Shown: positions 44,701-53,867, counted from the first letter of the stretch. The stretch is 59,986 bases of DNA from UBA1181 sp045639525 (GCA_045639525.1 JAZUDI010000030.1:1-59986), one strand, 5' to 3'. The notes: generated by a model from the sequence alone, not told the origin. Numbers and translations: made by a program.

Positions 44701-47700
44701 TATCCTTTTGCTTGATATAACCGATCACCTCAGGATATAATCTACCGTCGCATACATCATCGACAAATAGCGTTGGCAACTCCAAGGCCTCGAACGGCAC
44801 CTCACACTCAGTGGTAGCGTAAACATCCTTCTCCGGATCTTTACATACGGTATCCAAAATTGGAGGAGTTGTATCCACAACGGAGAGATGGGTCACACAA
44901 CTATCCATATCACCCTTACCATTATCGAAATACCATACCATCATGTGGTAACCACGAGGAAGGGAATCGGAAACGCATGAAGGCAATACCTCATAATTGG
45001 TAATCTTCATCGCCATCTTCTCAATAGGATCCTCCGCACAAATCTCCTCTGTGCCACCGACACGATGTTGTACCTTCTTCACAGGAACAGAGTCGTTGGC
45101 TGTAATGAGGCTTTCGCAATCGATCACCAAGGTGGAATCCGTTGATTTGTATTGATCATTCAAATACAAGATACGACGAACCATCACTGGATATACGATT
45201 GTATCGTAGTCTTTGGACTGAGCGGCACTGGTTCCCAAATTCTCATATTGGTATGGCGTGCCGGAACATGCGTCATAAGTATACTTGGTCTCACAGAAGT
45301 AAGAGACTGTCGCATTAGGGATCTTGTCCAAAGAGTTGTATGGAGATGGTGCCAAACAGTTGTTTGGATCCACATAAGCCTCCGTATCATCCGGACAGTT
45401 ATTTGGATGAGGAGGGATACCAGAAGAGATAATCACCTCTCTTGAACACAATACGGTGTCATACTTTTGCGCGTCGAAATCCAAATAATCACTCGTAAAC
45501 TCGTAAGAGACGGTTGTCACACCAATTGGGAAACGATGTTTCAAGAGTTGCTCTGGCGTTATAATCGAATCAACCGCAGACTCAATCACGTCACCCGCCT
45601 CATTGACACAATCACCCGTGAAACGAATGGTCAACTTCACTTTACCGCAATACATCGGATTGGCACCTGGAATAGTCAAAAGATTGACCAAAGTATACTT
45701 GGTATCCGGATTGACAGTGGATTGCGCTTGCGCGGAAGCGTACAAATAGTTTCTATTAGGGTTTTTGTTTACTGAAGTTCTGATAACACCCACCGTATCG
45801 CAATCGAACATACGCTCCGCATTGTTCACGGAGACGCGGCTATGGCAATACATGGCATTACCGGATGGATCCGCAAACTTCCAAAGGATAAATGTGGTAC
45901 CCACCTCATATTCGTCATACAAATCCTTATCCATGGTATACATGGTGGTATCAACACCTGGATCGGCTGACAAATCTTTCGCTGAACGGCCTGCGTATTG
46001 GGCCTTCACCATAATAGTGGTGTCAGTAAAGGTCAAATCACGAAGCACAGGAATCTCAATATCAAGATTCTCACCAGGCTTTGCCACACAACCGTCGTCT
46101 GACGTAACCTCCACTTTATAATCTTTCACCAATTCACAGTCCACCTCAACAGCGAATGTATCGAGGATGCTTAACTGATAGTTACAAGTGGCGGTTTTGT
46201 GACAACCATCCTCAATGGTGTAAGTCACATCACCTACGCCGGCAAAGAGCGTCAACGTCGTCTTAGATTTATCGTCACGTTGATCGTTATACAAGACATA
46301 AGTGGTATCGAAACTGTGGATATCTTCTTTCGCCACATAATGAATCTTCACATGCAATGCAGGATCGTCATCACAGCTGGTCTCATATTTAGGGATTGGC
46401 AAATAGATCGTCGTATCCAACACGCCCTTCTTCAAATAATAGGTCGAAGGTTCGGATAACTGGCTACAATCGATGGTAGGCGCATCTGTGGAGTGGATGT
46501 AGAAGGTATCCTTCAACTCGGCCTTACAAACACCGTTGACCACCTCCAAACCAATTGGGAACGAAGCGTCTTTGGTGTCACACAACACACTCTTATCATA
46601 GCCATCGATATGGATGATACTGTCACTTGTCATGGTAGCACCCGTAAGGTTCCATGTGTAACCCATCACATCCTCTTTGTTGACCAAAACAATGGTGTCG
46701 GAAGACTTCGCCACACACATGGTATCCTCGCCACGGTAGGTCACAAAATTCAAGCGGGAGGCGTCTGGTTGGTCAAACAACCAAAGGATGATACTATCCT
46801 TACTCTCCGACGCAGTGTTGTATTTTCCCTCCTCCTTGTTCCAAATATGGGAGGTCACATAAATCTTATAGGGTTGGATAGAATCGAAGGAACCACACAA
46901 ACGGGCATCGGGATAGACTACCATGTCAGCGGATAGACTATCATCAGCCACCACCAAAGAGACCTTCGCCTCCGACTCGGATATTCCATCCGGATTCTCC
47001 ATCCACCACTTGAATCCATATTTGTCACCATTTTCCAAGATCCAGTCCAATGCGGCAAGATCCTTCAGCTTATAGTGCTCGGTGTACGGATATTCGGTAA
47101 TACAAACATTAGAGTTTCCATCGATGCCAGGACCGACAGCCGATCCACAAATTCTTCCTCCGACAGCAAAGTCCACACGGATCTCATCGTCCATAAAATC
47201 GTTTTGACCTATTTGCTTCCTATACTTCGCCTTTACCGCATAATAGAATACGCCCCTGTCGGACAATCGAATAATCGCACGCTCCTTATGGCCATATCTA
47301 TCCAATTCAAACGTAACCTCATCCGGATCCCAAGGCACCTCCTCTAAATACTGACCATCCTTATACTTTGTCCATTGATAGTCAGAATTACGAGGGAAAC
47401 CGGCCGCATTCACAATCACAGTATCTCCCACACAGGCGATACGAGGAGCCAAACACGCACCTGCAGCCTCCGCACTAATATAATCGACAGCGATTGTCGC
47501 ACATGGAGGCATCTGCTCAAACCAAGGATAGAAAATATAATCACCAGAGTGGGATGACGGCAAATCACCATAGTAAACCATTTCGAAACGATATACCGAT
47601 TTTTGTTTACCCTTCACAGTCTCGAAGTGTTGTTTCAACGGCTCTCCAAACACAAAAGCCGCCGCACCCCAATCTTGCTCGCCAGCAGCTGGATGGTTGG

Positions 47701-48595
47701 ACAAATTTGTTCTTTCGAACACCAATTCATTGGTCGCATCATCGTACATGGAGATATCCATCTGGTCGTAAGAACCTTTTCCGTGGCCCGTTCTGGCCAA
47801 CATCTTTCCCATTTGGTCTACAACACATCCATCAGGAATGATCAAATAGAAACGCATCGTAAAACGGTAACTGTTGTCCACGAACTTACTATGCGGGAAC
47901 GTGATGGTGAAACACTTTCCATTCAGATGATCCCTCACATAGAAATTATTATTTGGATTCACACCCAAAGAGTCGTCGATATGAAGAGGGACCCCCAACT
48001 CGGTCTGGTTTTTAATATCACTTCCTATACCTTCAAACAAGATTCCTTGTTCCGTAAAATACTCCTCCAAACCTTGTGGAGGTGTCGCACCCCAATCCAC
48101 ACTTGAACTTCCAGACTTATAGTTGAAATCCGTACCTCCATAAAACTCTCCTGTCGTGGTTTGGTGGCAATCCTTCACCTTACAATCCGTCTTTTGAAGG
48201 ACAGTCGCATTATAGGTTTGCGAGGCTACCACATCATCATCTTTATTGTATGCAGTCGCAATGACACGGACATACAAATCATGATCCTCCATCTCGAACG
48301 TGTTGGATGGAATGGTCAACTTACCTCGTGATTTCCATGTTAACTCATCAGTGGAGGTCGCCCATTCATAAGAAAAATGCAATTTCTCATCCACTGCGAC
48401 ATGCTGCACCTCAAAAGCCACAGGGTCTTTGGGACAAGCCGCCACAACACCGAATGTGCTAATCTCCGCAGATTCAAAAGGATTTGATTGCGAAAATGCG
48501 CAAAGGGAGATAAATAGGGAACTCAAAAGCATCAAGATCCTTTTCGCTCCATTACCAACTTTAAGTATCATTTTATTTAAAATTATATTTTTCAT
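41795..48595 (-). CDS. Very large T9SS type B cargo protein with HYR/Ig-like repeats
   Basis: 2266 residues from the ATG at 48593-48595; a TTG two codons earlier is less likely. A long-n-region signal peptide (1-36) ends near CAFSQ. An N-terminal part (to about 480) contains a jelly-roll-like region ending in a Cys motif (ACLAPRIACVGDT). Residues about 700-1800 hold a series of HYR-like units with recurrent D.TPP, CD and W.F.D..GN..C motifs. The last ~85 residues are a type B sorting domain (FDRYGQKVFEGDNGWDG, PGVYFYSAVINGNSFKGTIE), but the usual TPNGDGxND entry is degenerate: TPYQKDDLND. Many Cys residues suggest disulfides outside the cell. Expected role is adhesion or surface structure; no enzyme domain was recognised. 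Confidence 0.9.
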   Translation of the reverse strand: MKNIILNKMILKVGNGAKRILMLLSSLFISLCAFSQSNPFESAEISTFGVVAACPKDPVAFEVQHVAVDEKLHFSYEWATSTDELTWKSRGKLTIPSNTFEMEDHDLYVRVIATAYNKDDDVVASQTYNATVLQKTDCKVKDCHQTTTGEFYGGTDFNYKSGSSSVDWGATPPQGLEEYFTEQGILFEGIGSDIKNQTELGVPLHIDDSLGVNPNNNFYVRDHLNGKCFTITFPHSKFVDNSYRFTMRFYLIIPDGCVVDQMGKMLARTGHGKGSYDQMDISMYDDATNELVFERTNLSNHPAAGEQDWGAAAFVFGEPLKQHFETVKGKQKSVYRFEMVYYGDLPSSHSGDYIFYPWFEQMPPCATIAVDYISAEAAGACLAPRIACVGDTVIVNAAGFPRNSDYQWTKYKDGQYLEEVPWDPDEVTFELDRYGHKERAIIRLSDRGVFYYAVKAKYRKQIGQNDFMDDEIRVDFAVGGRICGSAVGPGIDGNSNVCITEYPYTEHYKLKDLAALDWILENGDKYGFKWWMENPDGISESEAKVSLVVADDSLSADMVVYPDARLCGSFDSIQPYKIYVTSHIWNKEEGKYNTASESKDSIILWLFDQPDASRLNFVTYRGEDTMCVAKSSDTIVLVNKEDVMGYTWNLTGATMTSDSIIHIDGYDKSVLCDTKDASFPIGLEVVNGVCKAELKDTFYIHSTDAPTIDCSQLSEPSTYYLKKGVLDTTIYLPIPKYETSCDDDPALHVKIHYVAKEDIHSFDTTYVLYNDQRDDKSKTTLTLFAGVGDVTYTIEDGCHKTATCNYQLSILDTFAVEVDCELVKDYKVEVTSDDGCVAKPGENLDIEIPVLRDLTFTDTTIMVKAQYAGRSAKDLSADPGVDTTMYTMDKDLYDEYEVGTTFILWKFADPSGNAMYCHSRVSVNNAERMFDCDTVGVIRTSVNKNPNRNYLYASAQAQSTVNPDTKYTLVNLLTIPGANPMYCGKVKLTIRFTGDCVNEAGDVIESAVDSIITPEQLLKHRFPIGVTTVSYEFTSDYLDFDAQKYDTVLCSREVIISSGIPPHPNNCPDDTEAYVDPNNCLAPSPYNSLDKIPNATVSYFCETKYTYDACSGTPYQYENLGTSAAQSKDYDTIVYPVMVRRILYLNDQYKSTDSTLVIDCESLITANDSVPVKKVQHRVGGTEEICAEDPIEKMAMKITNYEVLPSCVSDSLPRGYHMMVWYFDNGKGDMDSCVTHLSVVDTTPPILDTVCKDPEKDVYATTECEVPFEALELPTLFVDDVCDGRLYPEVIGYIKQKDSSVVVYRNDELKNITYPTETHRFVWLFTDKAGNQDSCMMLVNVIDSVALKMESCDIDKDIIVTLTPGLCSLSADSLKNYMTFPTAYDMCDDDSIVPIVQRRRNGELEVDPVTGNPIKWDSKPFELGKTDIRWIFIDQKGLMKDSCEKSVTVKTELFDCSLLKDTVTVNLLDSFFATFEEVKLAGLVRPEITIDDCNAATIDFRRSDGKDSTDHYEIGKIQVDWTFHYVFGDDHVCSQIVNIEDMVPPVLTCPPLRDTTYECYGEIPTPILTWEDFLAAGGAISDIKKYKEGTFRYEESERGEAPCDYTLVRTYLVTDVRNNTITCDQEYVIHDVTSPNILTKVDTIKIACDQDSLIQIALDMDDVTIKATDNCSTEEEIVITKSIKSNRSEDVHSCDYNNYTIWRTWVATDKCGNESAPLTQVVLVIDSVAPKFERPDDWKDTVLASNVKKCTMTTPELMNKVGQYVVDGCTESEDIKIWQVPAAGSIIKKTTDVFIYFADKCGNTDSIKMTAIVMEPKSVVSVTTNDLTICGSESSYIDLWSNSARFAQGRVLVGGANGTIREIPSTFSYDCYRDAIAEANLVFSDNKTTYYEKFAHPDKEIYEANRDAITRLNRFGQSGKYVFVVMDTLTQCSDTASAYLTINERPRINMLSSNLNVCESDTLKIHALDSMTSVCVDSMGANMVKEGWYLDGADYVSGTPVPFSEQPRPIYYFAENTCGRTYSYNSLYTTCGIVLNSVEDSLSEVGSKEALQAWRDYKVVRRDSILLFMNERFVPDSITLVSDPSGLKRCWFGDEVTLKVNTRHFVPVFYAWFEVKSGFDALGAAYNEKGELLVEVDEEVKDSLMYWDEDELSKSYTFYPADSSKFYVVVGDGVCPAVPSNLYNIDVLKHVPTAFTPYQKDDLNDTFLEGRQVIIFDRYGQKVFEGDNGWDGKTSKGKMADPGVYFYSAVINGNSFKGTIEVVFNK

Positions 48596-48942
48596 TATCA
48601 AAAAAGTGTCAATAAATGGTCGTCATATCATAACTTCACCAAGAATAACCGTGATCAGAAACCACCATATTGTCCTAAACTTATTCTACTAAGCAACGAA
48701 TCATCTTCAAACATTTCGTGTTTTCCATTCTTCCACAAATCATCAAGAACACCTATCTTCACTGATAAAAACTGAGAGTCAAAGAGTTATGTTCTCCAAC
48801 ATATACCCAGTTTTCGGCGACAAATTTAAGTTAATTTTTTCTATTTAGGAACATTTAGCAATAAAAATTGCCCCAAATAACACAACCATCCATTTGATTA
48901 TCAGAAATCAACCTCCTCACTTGCCTTTTCACAAACAAAAAG
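48596..48942. other. Long leader and spacer upstream of the 2266-residue cargo gene
   Basis: No gene is seen here. TAAATTTG on the minus strand (48821-48828) is the only TAnnTTTG element and would give the cargo mRNA a leader of about 220 nt. The stretch is AT-rich and has no strong hairpin beyond the glyS terminator that follows it. Confidence 0.5.
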
Positions 48943-48987
48943 TCATAAAAAAACAAAAAGAGGGAGATGATCATCGCCATCTCCCTC
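48943..48987 (-). terminator. Terminator of the cyclophilin-glyS operon
   Basis: Perfect 10-bp stem GAGGGAGATG / CATCTCCCTC with an 8-nt loop, followed on the minus strand by CTTTTTGTTTTTTT. Confidence 0.9.
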
Positions 48988-49009
48988 CATATCACATCAG
49001 ATCAAGCAA

Positions 49010-50560
49010 TTAGTCTTGCATCATCTTCTTGAAAAGGTTTCTCATATTAACCGCCTCACCAATGATTGAGTGAAGTTCAGAGATCTTCACGCGATCTTGT
49101 TGCATGGAATCACGGTAACGCAATGTCACGGTGTTATCCTCAAGCGTCTGGTGGTCAACTGTAATACAGAATGGCGTACCGATCGCGTCTTGACGACGGT
49201 AACGCTTTCCGATGGTATCCTTCTCCTCATAAGCGCATCTGTAATCGAACTTCAAATCGTTCATGATCTCAGCCGCCTTCTCAGGAAGACCATCCTTCTT
49301 CAACAATGGAAGGACAGCGCACTTAACAGGGGCCAATGCTGGTGGCAATGCCAAAACAACACGCTTGTCGCCACCCTCCAACTGCTCCTCCTTGTAAGAG
49401 CCAGCCATCACCGAAAGGAACATACGGTCCACACCGATAGAGGTCTCGATCACATAAGGGATGTAAGACTTGTTCTCCTCAGGATCGAAGTACTCCAACT
49501 TCTTGCCAGAGAATTGTCCGTGACGGGACAAGTCCCAATTGGTACGTGAGTGGATACCCTCCACCTCCATGAAACCGAAAGGCATTTGGAACTCGATATC
49601 AGTAGCGGCGTTAGCATAGTGGGCCAACTTATCGTGGTCGTGGTAGCGATACTTCTCATCACCCAAACCGAGAGACTTGTGCCACTTCAAACGGAAATTC
49701 TTCCAGTGCTTGAACCACTCCATCTCAGTACCTGGCTTGCAGAAGAATTGCATCTCCATCTGCTCGAACTCACGCATACGGAAGATGAACTGACGAGCGA
49801 CGATCTCATTACGGAAAGCCTTACCGATTTGGGCGATTCCGAAAGGAATCTTCATACGACCGGTCTTCTGAACATTCAAGAAGTTGGTGAAGATACCTTG
49901 GCAAGTCTCAGGACGAAGGTAGATGGACATAGTGTTCTCCGCTGTTGAACCCACCTCAGTTTTAAACATCAAGTTGAACTGCTTTACATCGGTCCAGTTC
50001 TTGGTACCGCTGATAGGACAAACGATCTCCTCATCAAGGATGATTTGCTTCAACTCGTCCAAATTATTATCGTTCAACGCCTTAGCGAAACGAGCATGAA
50101 GAGCGTCTCTCTTCTCCACATTCTCCAACACGCGAGGGTTGGTGCTCTTGAACTTCTCAGCGTCGAAAGCGTCGCCAAACTTCTTAGCAGCCTTCTCCAC
50201 CTCCTTATTGATCTTGTCATCGTACTTAGCGATTTGATCCTCGATCAAGACGTCCGCGCGATAACGCTTCTTGGAATCACGGTTATCGATCAATGGATCG
50301 TTGAAAGCGTCAACGTGACCAGAAGCCTTCCATGTTGTTGGCTCCATAAAGATAGCCGCATCGATACCAACGATATTTTGGTGAAGAAGCGTCATGCTAT
50401 CCCACCAGAATTTCTTAATGTTGTTCTTCAACTCGACACCATTCTGACCATAGTCATAAACAGCACCTAATCCACCGTAAATCTCACTTGAAGGGAATAC
50501 AAAACCGTACTCTTTACAGTGAGAAACTAATTGTTTGAAAACATCTTCTTGTGAAGCCAT
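49010..50560 (-). CDS. glyS: Glycyl-tRNA synthetase, homodimeric (eukaryote-like) type
   Basis: 516 residues. It charges tRNA-Gly. The class II core is visible: motif 1 area EIYGGLGAVYDYG, motif 2 GKAFRNEIVARQFIFRMREF, FEQMEMQFF, and motif 3 ETSIGVDRMFL. The C-terminal anticodon-binding domain starts near LPPALAPVKCAVLPL. Bacteroidetes use this alpha2 form rather than the GlyQ/GlyS heterotetramer. It lies 33 bp after the cyclophilin gene on the same strand, a likely two-gene operon. Confidence 0.97.
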   Translation of the reverse strand: MASQEDVFKQLVSHCKEYGFVFPSSEIYGGLGAVYDYGQNGVELKNNIKKFWWDSMTLLHQNIVGIDAAIFMEPTTWKASGHVDAFNDPLIDNRDSKKRYRADVLIEDQIAKYDDKINKEVEKAAKKFGDAFDAEKFKSTNPRVLENVEKRDALHARFAKALNDNNLDELKQIILDEEIVCPISGTKNWTDVKQFNLMFKTEVGSTAENTMSIYLRPETCQGIFTNFLNVQKTGRMKIPFGIAQIGKAFRNEIVARQFIFRMREFEQMEMQFFCKPGTEMEWFKHWKNFRLKWHKSLGLGDEKYRYHDHDKLAHYANAATDIEFQMPFGFMEVEGIHSRTNWDLSRHGQFSGKKLEYFDPEENKSYIPYVIETSIGVDRMFLSVMAGSYKEEQLEGGDKRVVLALPPALAPVKCAVLPLLKKDGLPEKAAEIMNDLKFDYRCAYEEKDTIGKRYRRQDAIGTPFCITVDHQTLEDNTVTLRYRDSMQQDRVKISELHSIIGEAVNMRNLFKKMMQD

Positions 50561-50593
50561 TACCTTATATAATATAAAATGTTCTTAATAAAA

Positions 50594-51406
50594 TCACTTC
50601 AAAACCTCGACCTTCATCTTCACATCCTGCAAAGGTCTATCTCCAGGAGCAGTCTTGACGGCTGCGATGGCGTCGATCACCTCAAGGCCTTCCACCACCT
50701 CACCGAATACGGTATACTCGTTGTCCAAGAATGGGGTACCACCCAGCTTCTTGTAATCCTCGCGCATTTGAGCAGGCATCTTGTCACCGCTCTTCCCTTC
50801 GAACTCCTTATCCAATTGAGCGACAATCTCCGCTTGGAGCTTTTGGAGTCCCTCTTGATCTCTTGCCATACGAAGCTTCTTCACCTCCTCGTTCCTTTCT
50901 CCGACGATTTGGTAGAAGCGAGCTTGCTTCGCCTTGTTGATGGACATATTCTCCATTTGATTCAATTTAGAATCATCCATCTTATCTCCTTGAACAATGT
51001 AGAACTGACATCCGGAAGAGCGCTTCTCCGGGTTCACTTGGTCGCCTTGACGAGCCGCCGCCAAAGCACCCTTCTTATGATAGTATTGCGGATAAACGAA
51101 CTCCGCGGGAATCGTATAGCCAACATCTCCGGCACCCAACTGCTTAGAAGCAGGAGCGTTCTTCGAATCAGGATCACCACCTTGGATCATAAATCCCTTG
51201 ATCACACGATGGAACAACAAGCCATCATAGAAACCCTTTTGCGCCAACTTGATGAAATTGTCGCGATGTTGAGGAGTCTCGTTGTAGAGTTTTACCTTCA
51301 TCTTACCATAATCTGTGGTAATCAAGACCATAGTCTCCTTATTTTCAGCATTTACCGTCATAAAAAATAGAGTCATTAAAAATGAAACAATCAAATATTT
51401 CTTCAT
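50594..51406 (-). CDS. Secreted cyclophilin-type peptidyl-prolyl isomerase
   Basis: 270 residues from the ATG at 51404-51406; an ATG two codons earlier (51412) is equally possible. A signal peptide ends near TVNA, so it should work in the periplasm. Cyclophilin motifs: FHRVIKGFMIQGGDP, SSGCQFYIVQG and TVFGEVVEGLEVID. Between the active-site strands and the last one (about 150-235) is a charged, helical insert rich in Lys and Glu, absent from standard ~165-residue cyclophilins. It precedes glyS in an operon and has its own overlapping divergent promoter with rpmE2. Confidence 0.93.
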   Translation of the reverse strand: MKKYLIVSFLMTLFFMTVNAENKETMVLITTDYGKMKVKLYNETPQHRDNFIKLAQKGFYDGLLFHRVIKGFMIQGGDPDSKNAPASKQLGAGDVGYTIPAEFVYPQYYHKKGALAAARQGDQVNPEKRSSGCQFYIVQGDKMDDSKLNQMENMSINKAKQARFYQIVGERNEEVKKLRMARDQEGLQKLQAEIVAQLDKEFEGKSGDKMPAQMREDYKKLGGTPFLDNEYTVFGEVVEGLEVIDAIAAVKTAPGDRPLQDVKMKVEVLK

Positions 51407-51425
51407 ACTCATAAAAATTATTTCA

Positions 51426-51456
51426 CAAAATTACTAATTATTGTTTTTCTGAACAA
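51426..51456 (-). promoter_or_regulatory. Promoter of the cyclophilin-glyS operon
   Basis: On the minus strand TTG (51454-51456) and TAATTTTG (51426-51433) are 20 bp apart. It overlaps the divergent rpmE2 promoter. Confidence 0.65.
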
Positions 51457-51473
51457 AAAATTTTGTACTTTTG
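51441..51473 (+). promoter_or_regulatory. Promoter of rpmE2
   Basis: TTG (51441-51443) and TACTTTTG (51466-51473) are 22 bp apart, slightly long. The leader of about 58 nt is A-rich just before the ATG, as usual for highly translated Bacteroidetes genes. Confidence 0.6.
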
Positions 51474-51536
51474 CACCGCGAAAAGCGGGATTAAAGTCGA
51501 AATAAAAAAAATAACAATAACTAAAAATAAAAGAAA

Positions 51537-51788
51537 ATGAATAAGGAGATTCAACCAGAGAACTACCGTGTTGTAGTATTTAAGGATTTGTCAAACGGTG
51601 ACACTTTCTTCTCTCGTTCAACAGTGAACACTAAGGACACTATCGAAATCGACGGCGAGACTTACCCATTGGTTAAGCTTGAAATTTCTAGCTCATCTCA
51701 CCCTTTCTTCACAGGAAAGTCTAAGATGGTCGATACTGCAGGTCGTGTAGATAAGTTCATGAGCCGTTACGGTAACCGTAAGAAATAA
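51537..51788 (+). CDS. rpmE2: 50S ribosomal protein L31, type B
   Basis: 83 residues, the typical size. It is part of the large ribosomal subunit. Motifs HPFFTGKSKMVDTAGRVDKF and the basic end RYGNRKK fit L31; the four Cys of the zinc-binding type are absent, so it is the zinc-free type B form. Codon use is of the highly expressed kind. It has its own promoter and terminator. Confidence 0.97.
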   Translation: MNKEIQPENYRVVVFKDLSNGDTFFSRSTVNTKDTIEIDGETYPLVKLEISSSSHPFFTGKSKMVDTAGRVDKFMSRYGNRKK

Positions 51789-51807
51789 TATCCGGGAACA
51801 AAATTCC

Positions 51808-51838
51808 AAAAGGGTATCGGAATCCGGTACCCTTTTTT
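51808..51838 (+). terminator. Terminator of rpmE2
   Basis: AAAGGGTA / TACCCTTT with inner TCGG / CCGG pairing, then six T; 20 nt after the stop. Confidence 0.88.
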
Positions 51839-51861
51839 AGTTTTATAACAACCACTTACGC

Positions 51862-52737
51862 ATGAGAATAGTCATTTTCGGCAACAAGTATAGGGATGAG
51901 GTAATCAAGTACACCCAAGAATTGGCGGATGCGTTCCGTCAAAGAGGTGTGGAAATCTGTTTCGAGAAGGAGTTCTGCGAATTCCTCATCGAGAAGGGAT
52001 GCGATTTATCCTACCCCCATCATGTTCTCGATGAAGAGAACAAAGGCATCGATATGGCTTTCAGCATCGGCGGCGACGGCACGTTCATTAAAGCCGCAGC
52101 GAAAATCGGCAAAAGCGGCATTCCATTATTGGGTATCAACGCAGGCAGATTAGGTTTTTTGGCCGATGTGTCCGGATCCGAAATAGGCAATGCGGTAGAA
52201 GAGATCATGGATGGCAGATACAAAATCGAGGAGCGTTCGCTGCTCCGCCTCCACACAGACGACCACCTCTACACCGATTTCAACTATGCGCTGAACGAAA
52301 TCGCGATCTTGAAGCGTGACTCCTCCGCGATGATCACCATACACGCTTGGGCCAACGGCGTTTTTCTCAACACCTACCAAGCGGACGGACTTTTGGTGGC
52401 CACCTCGACAGGATCCACTGCCTACTCCATGAGCGTGGGCGGACCTATTGTCGTCCCACAAGCCGCGAACTTCATCCTCACACCGGTTGCGCCCCACAGC
52501 CTAAACGTCAGACCCATCATCATCCCCGACACATGGGAGATAGAGCTGAAAGTGGAGAGCCGCAACAAACATTTCTTGATCGCGTTGGACGGTCGCAACA
52601 ACATTTTCACGGATAAGACAACTCTCTCCATCCGGAAGGCGGACTTCGGAATAAAAACAGTGAAGCGAGAGGACCACGATTTCTTCTGCACACTTCGATC
52701 CAAACTCAGATGGGGAAATGACAACAGAGAGGGATAA
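51862..52737 (+). CDS. nadK: NAD kinase
   Basis: 291 residues. It phosphorylates NAD to NADP in the cytosol. The active-site GGDG is at residues 70-73 (Asp72) in SIGGDGTFIKAA; NAGRLGFLAD, NEIAILKRDSS, YQADGLLVATSTGSTAYS and GGPIVVPQ follow in the family order. Next gene fmt starts 4 bp after its stop, so they are likely cotranscribed. Confidence 0.96.
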   Translation: MRIVIFGNKYRDEVIKYTQELADAFRQRGVEICFEKEFCEFLIEKGCDLSYPHHVLDEENKGIDMAFSIGGDGTFIKAAAKIGKSGIPLLGINAGRLGFLADVSGSEIGNAVEEIMDGRYKIEERSLLRLHTDDHLYTDFNYALNEIAILKRDSSAMITIHAWANGVFLNTYQADGLLVATSTGSTAYSMSVGGPIVVPQAANFILTPVAPHSLNVRPIIIPDTWEIELKVESRNKHFLIALDGRNNIFTDKTTLSIRKADFGIKTVKREDHDFFCTLRSKLRWGNDNREG

Positions 52738-52741
52738 GAGC

Positions 52742-53710
52742 ATGGAAAAGAGAGATTTACGCATCGTTTATATGGGCACACCCGATTTTGCGGTCGAGCC
52801 ATTAAGGAAATTAGTGGAGGGCGGCTACAACATAGTAGGTTGCATCACCATGCCCGACAAGCCGGCGGGAAGAGGACACAAAATTCAATTCTCCCCCGTA
52901 AAGGAGTATGCGTTGGAACAGAATATTCCATTGCTTCAACCCGAAAAGCTCAAAGACGAATCGTTCCAAGCTGAACTGAAGGCGTGGAACGCGGACTTGC
53001 AGATCGTCGTCGCATTCAGAATGTTGCCAGAGTCGGTGTGGAATATGCCAAGGCTCGGCACCTTCAACCTTCACGCCTCCCTCCTACCGCAATATCGAGG
53101 CGCTGCGCCTATCAACTGGGCGGTCATCAACGGAGAGAAGGAGACCGGCATCACCACCTTCTTCCTCACCCACGACATCGATACGGGCAACATCATCATG
53201 CAGGAGAAGGTAGCCATCGAAGAGAGCGACAATGTGGGCATCGTCCACGACAAACTCATGTACTTGGGTGCCGACCTCGTCGTGAAAACCGTAGACCAGA
53301 TCATCGCTGGGGAGATCAAGACCACCCAACAGACCGAACTTTACGGCAACGAGTCTGAATTGAAACCAGCGCCTAAAATATTTAAGGAGACTTGTAAAAT
53401 CGACTTCAGCAAAGAGGCTAAAGTCATCTACAACTTCGTCAGAGGATTATCCCCCTACCCTGCCGCATGGTGCGAATTAGTGGACAGAGAGGGAAACGCC
53501 ACCGCCATCAAGGTGTTCGACGTCGAGGTAGTCGGGGGCAACCCATCCAAAGAGATCGGTACCTTCACCTTCGATAAGAAAAACATTGACATCGCTGTGG
53601 ACGGGGGAGTCATCAGGCTCAAGTCCATCCAATACCCAGGCAAGAAAAGGTTAAGCGCCGAAGAATTTTTGAGGGGATTCAAGATGGAGGAATACACCCA
53701 ATTCAGATAA
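52742..53710 (+). CDS. fmt: Methionyl-tRNA formyltransferase
   Basis: 322 residues from the ATG at 52742; an ATG at 52718 inside nadK is in frame but the family starts with the strand RIVYMGTPDFA, so the downstream codon is preferred. It formylates initiator Met-tRNA using 10-formyl-THF. Catalytic Asn/His/Asp are visible in FNLHASLLPQYRGAAP and LTHDIDTG. The C-terminal tRNA-binding OB domain starts near residue 205. It follows nadK by 4 bp. Confidence 0.95.
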   Translation: MEKRDLRIVYMGTPDFAVEPLRKLVEGGYNIVGCITMPDKPAGRGHKIQFSPVKEYALEQNIPLLQPEKLKDESFQAELKAWNADLQIVVAFRMLPESVWNMPRLGTFNLHASLLPQYRGAAPINWAVINGEKETGITTFFLTHDIDTGNIIMQEKVAIEESDNVGIVHDKLMYLGADLVVKTVDQIIAGEIKTTQQTELYGNESELKPAPKIFKETCKIDFSKEAKVIYNFVRGLSPYPAAWCELVDREGNATAIKVFDVEVVGGNPSKEIGTFTFDKKNIDIAVDGGVIRLKSIQYPGKKRLSAEEFLRGFKMEEYTQFR

Positions 53711-53739
53711 CGTAATCTTTTTTAACATAAAAAAAGAGG

Positions 53740-53767
53740 TTGTTCTAATAAAATAAAAGTATATTTG
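53740..53767 (+). promoter_or_regulatory. Promoter of the ECF sigma factor gene
   Basis: TTG (53740-53742) and TATATTTG (53760-53767), a perfect TAnnTTTG, with a 17-bp spacer. The leader is about 95 nt. Confidence 0.65.
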
Positions 53768-53867
53768 CCTCGTTACTGATACAAATAGAGAGAAAAACAT
53801 TTTTTGTCAAACCCAAAACACTAATGCCTATAGATAGATCCCTACTCCATATTTAATTGAGAAGAGT

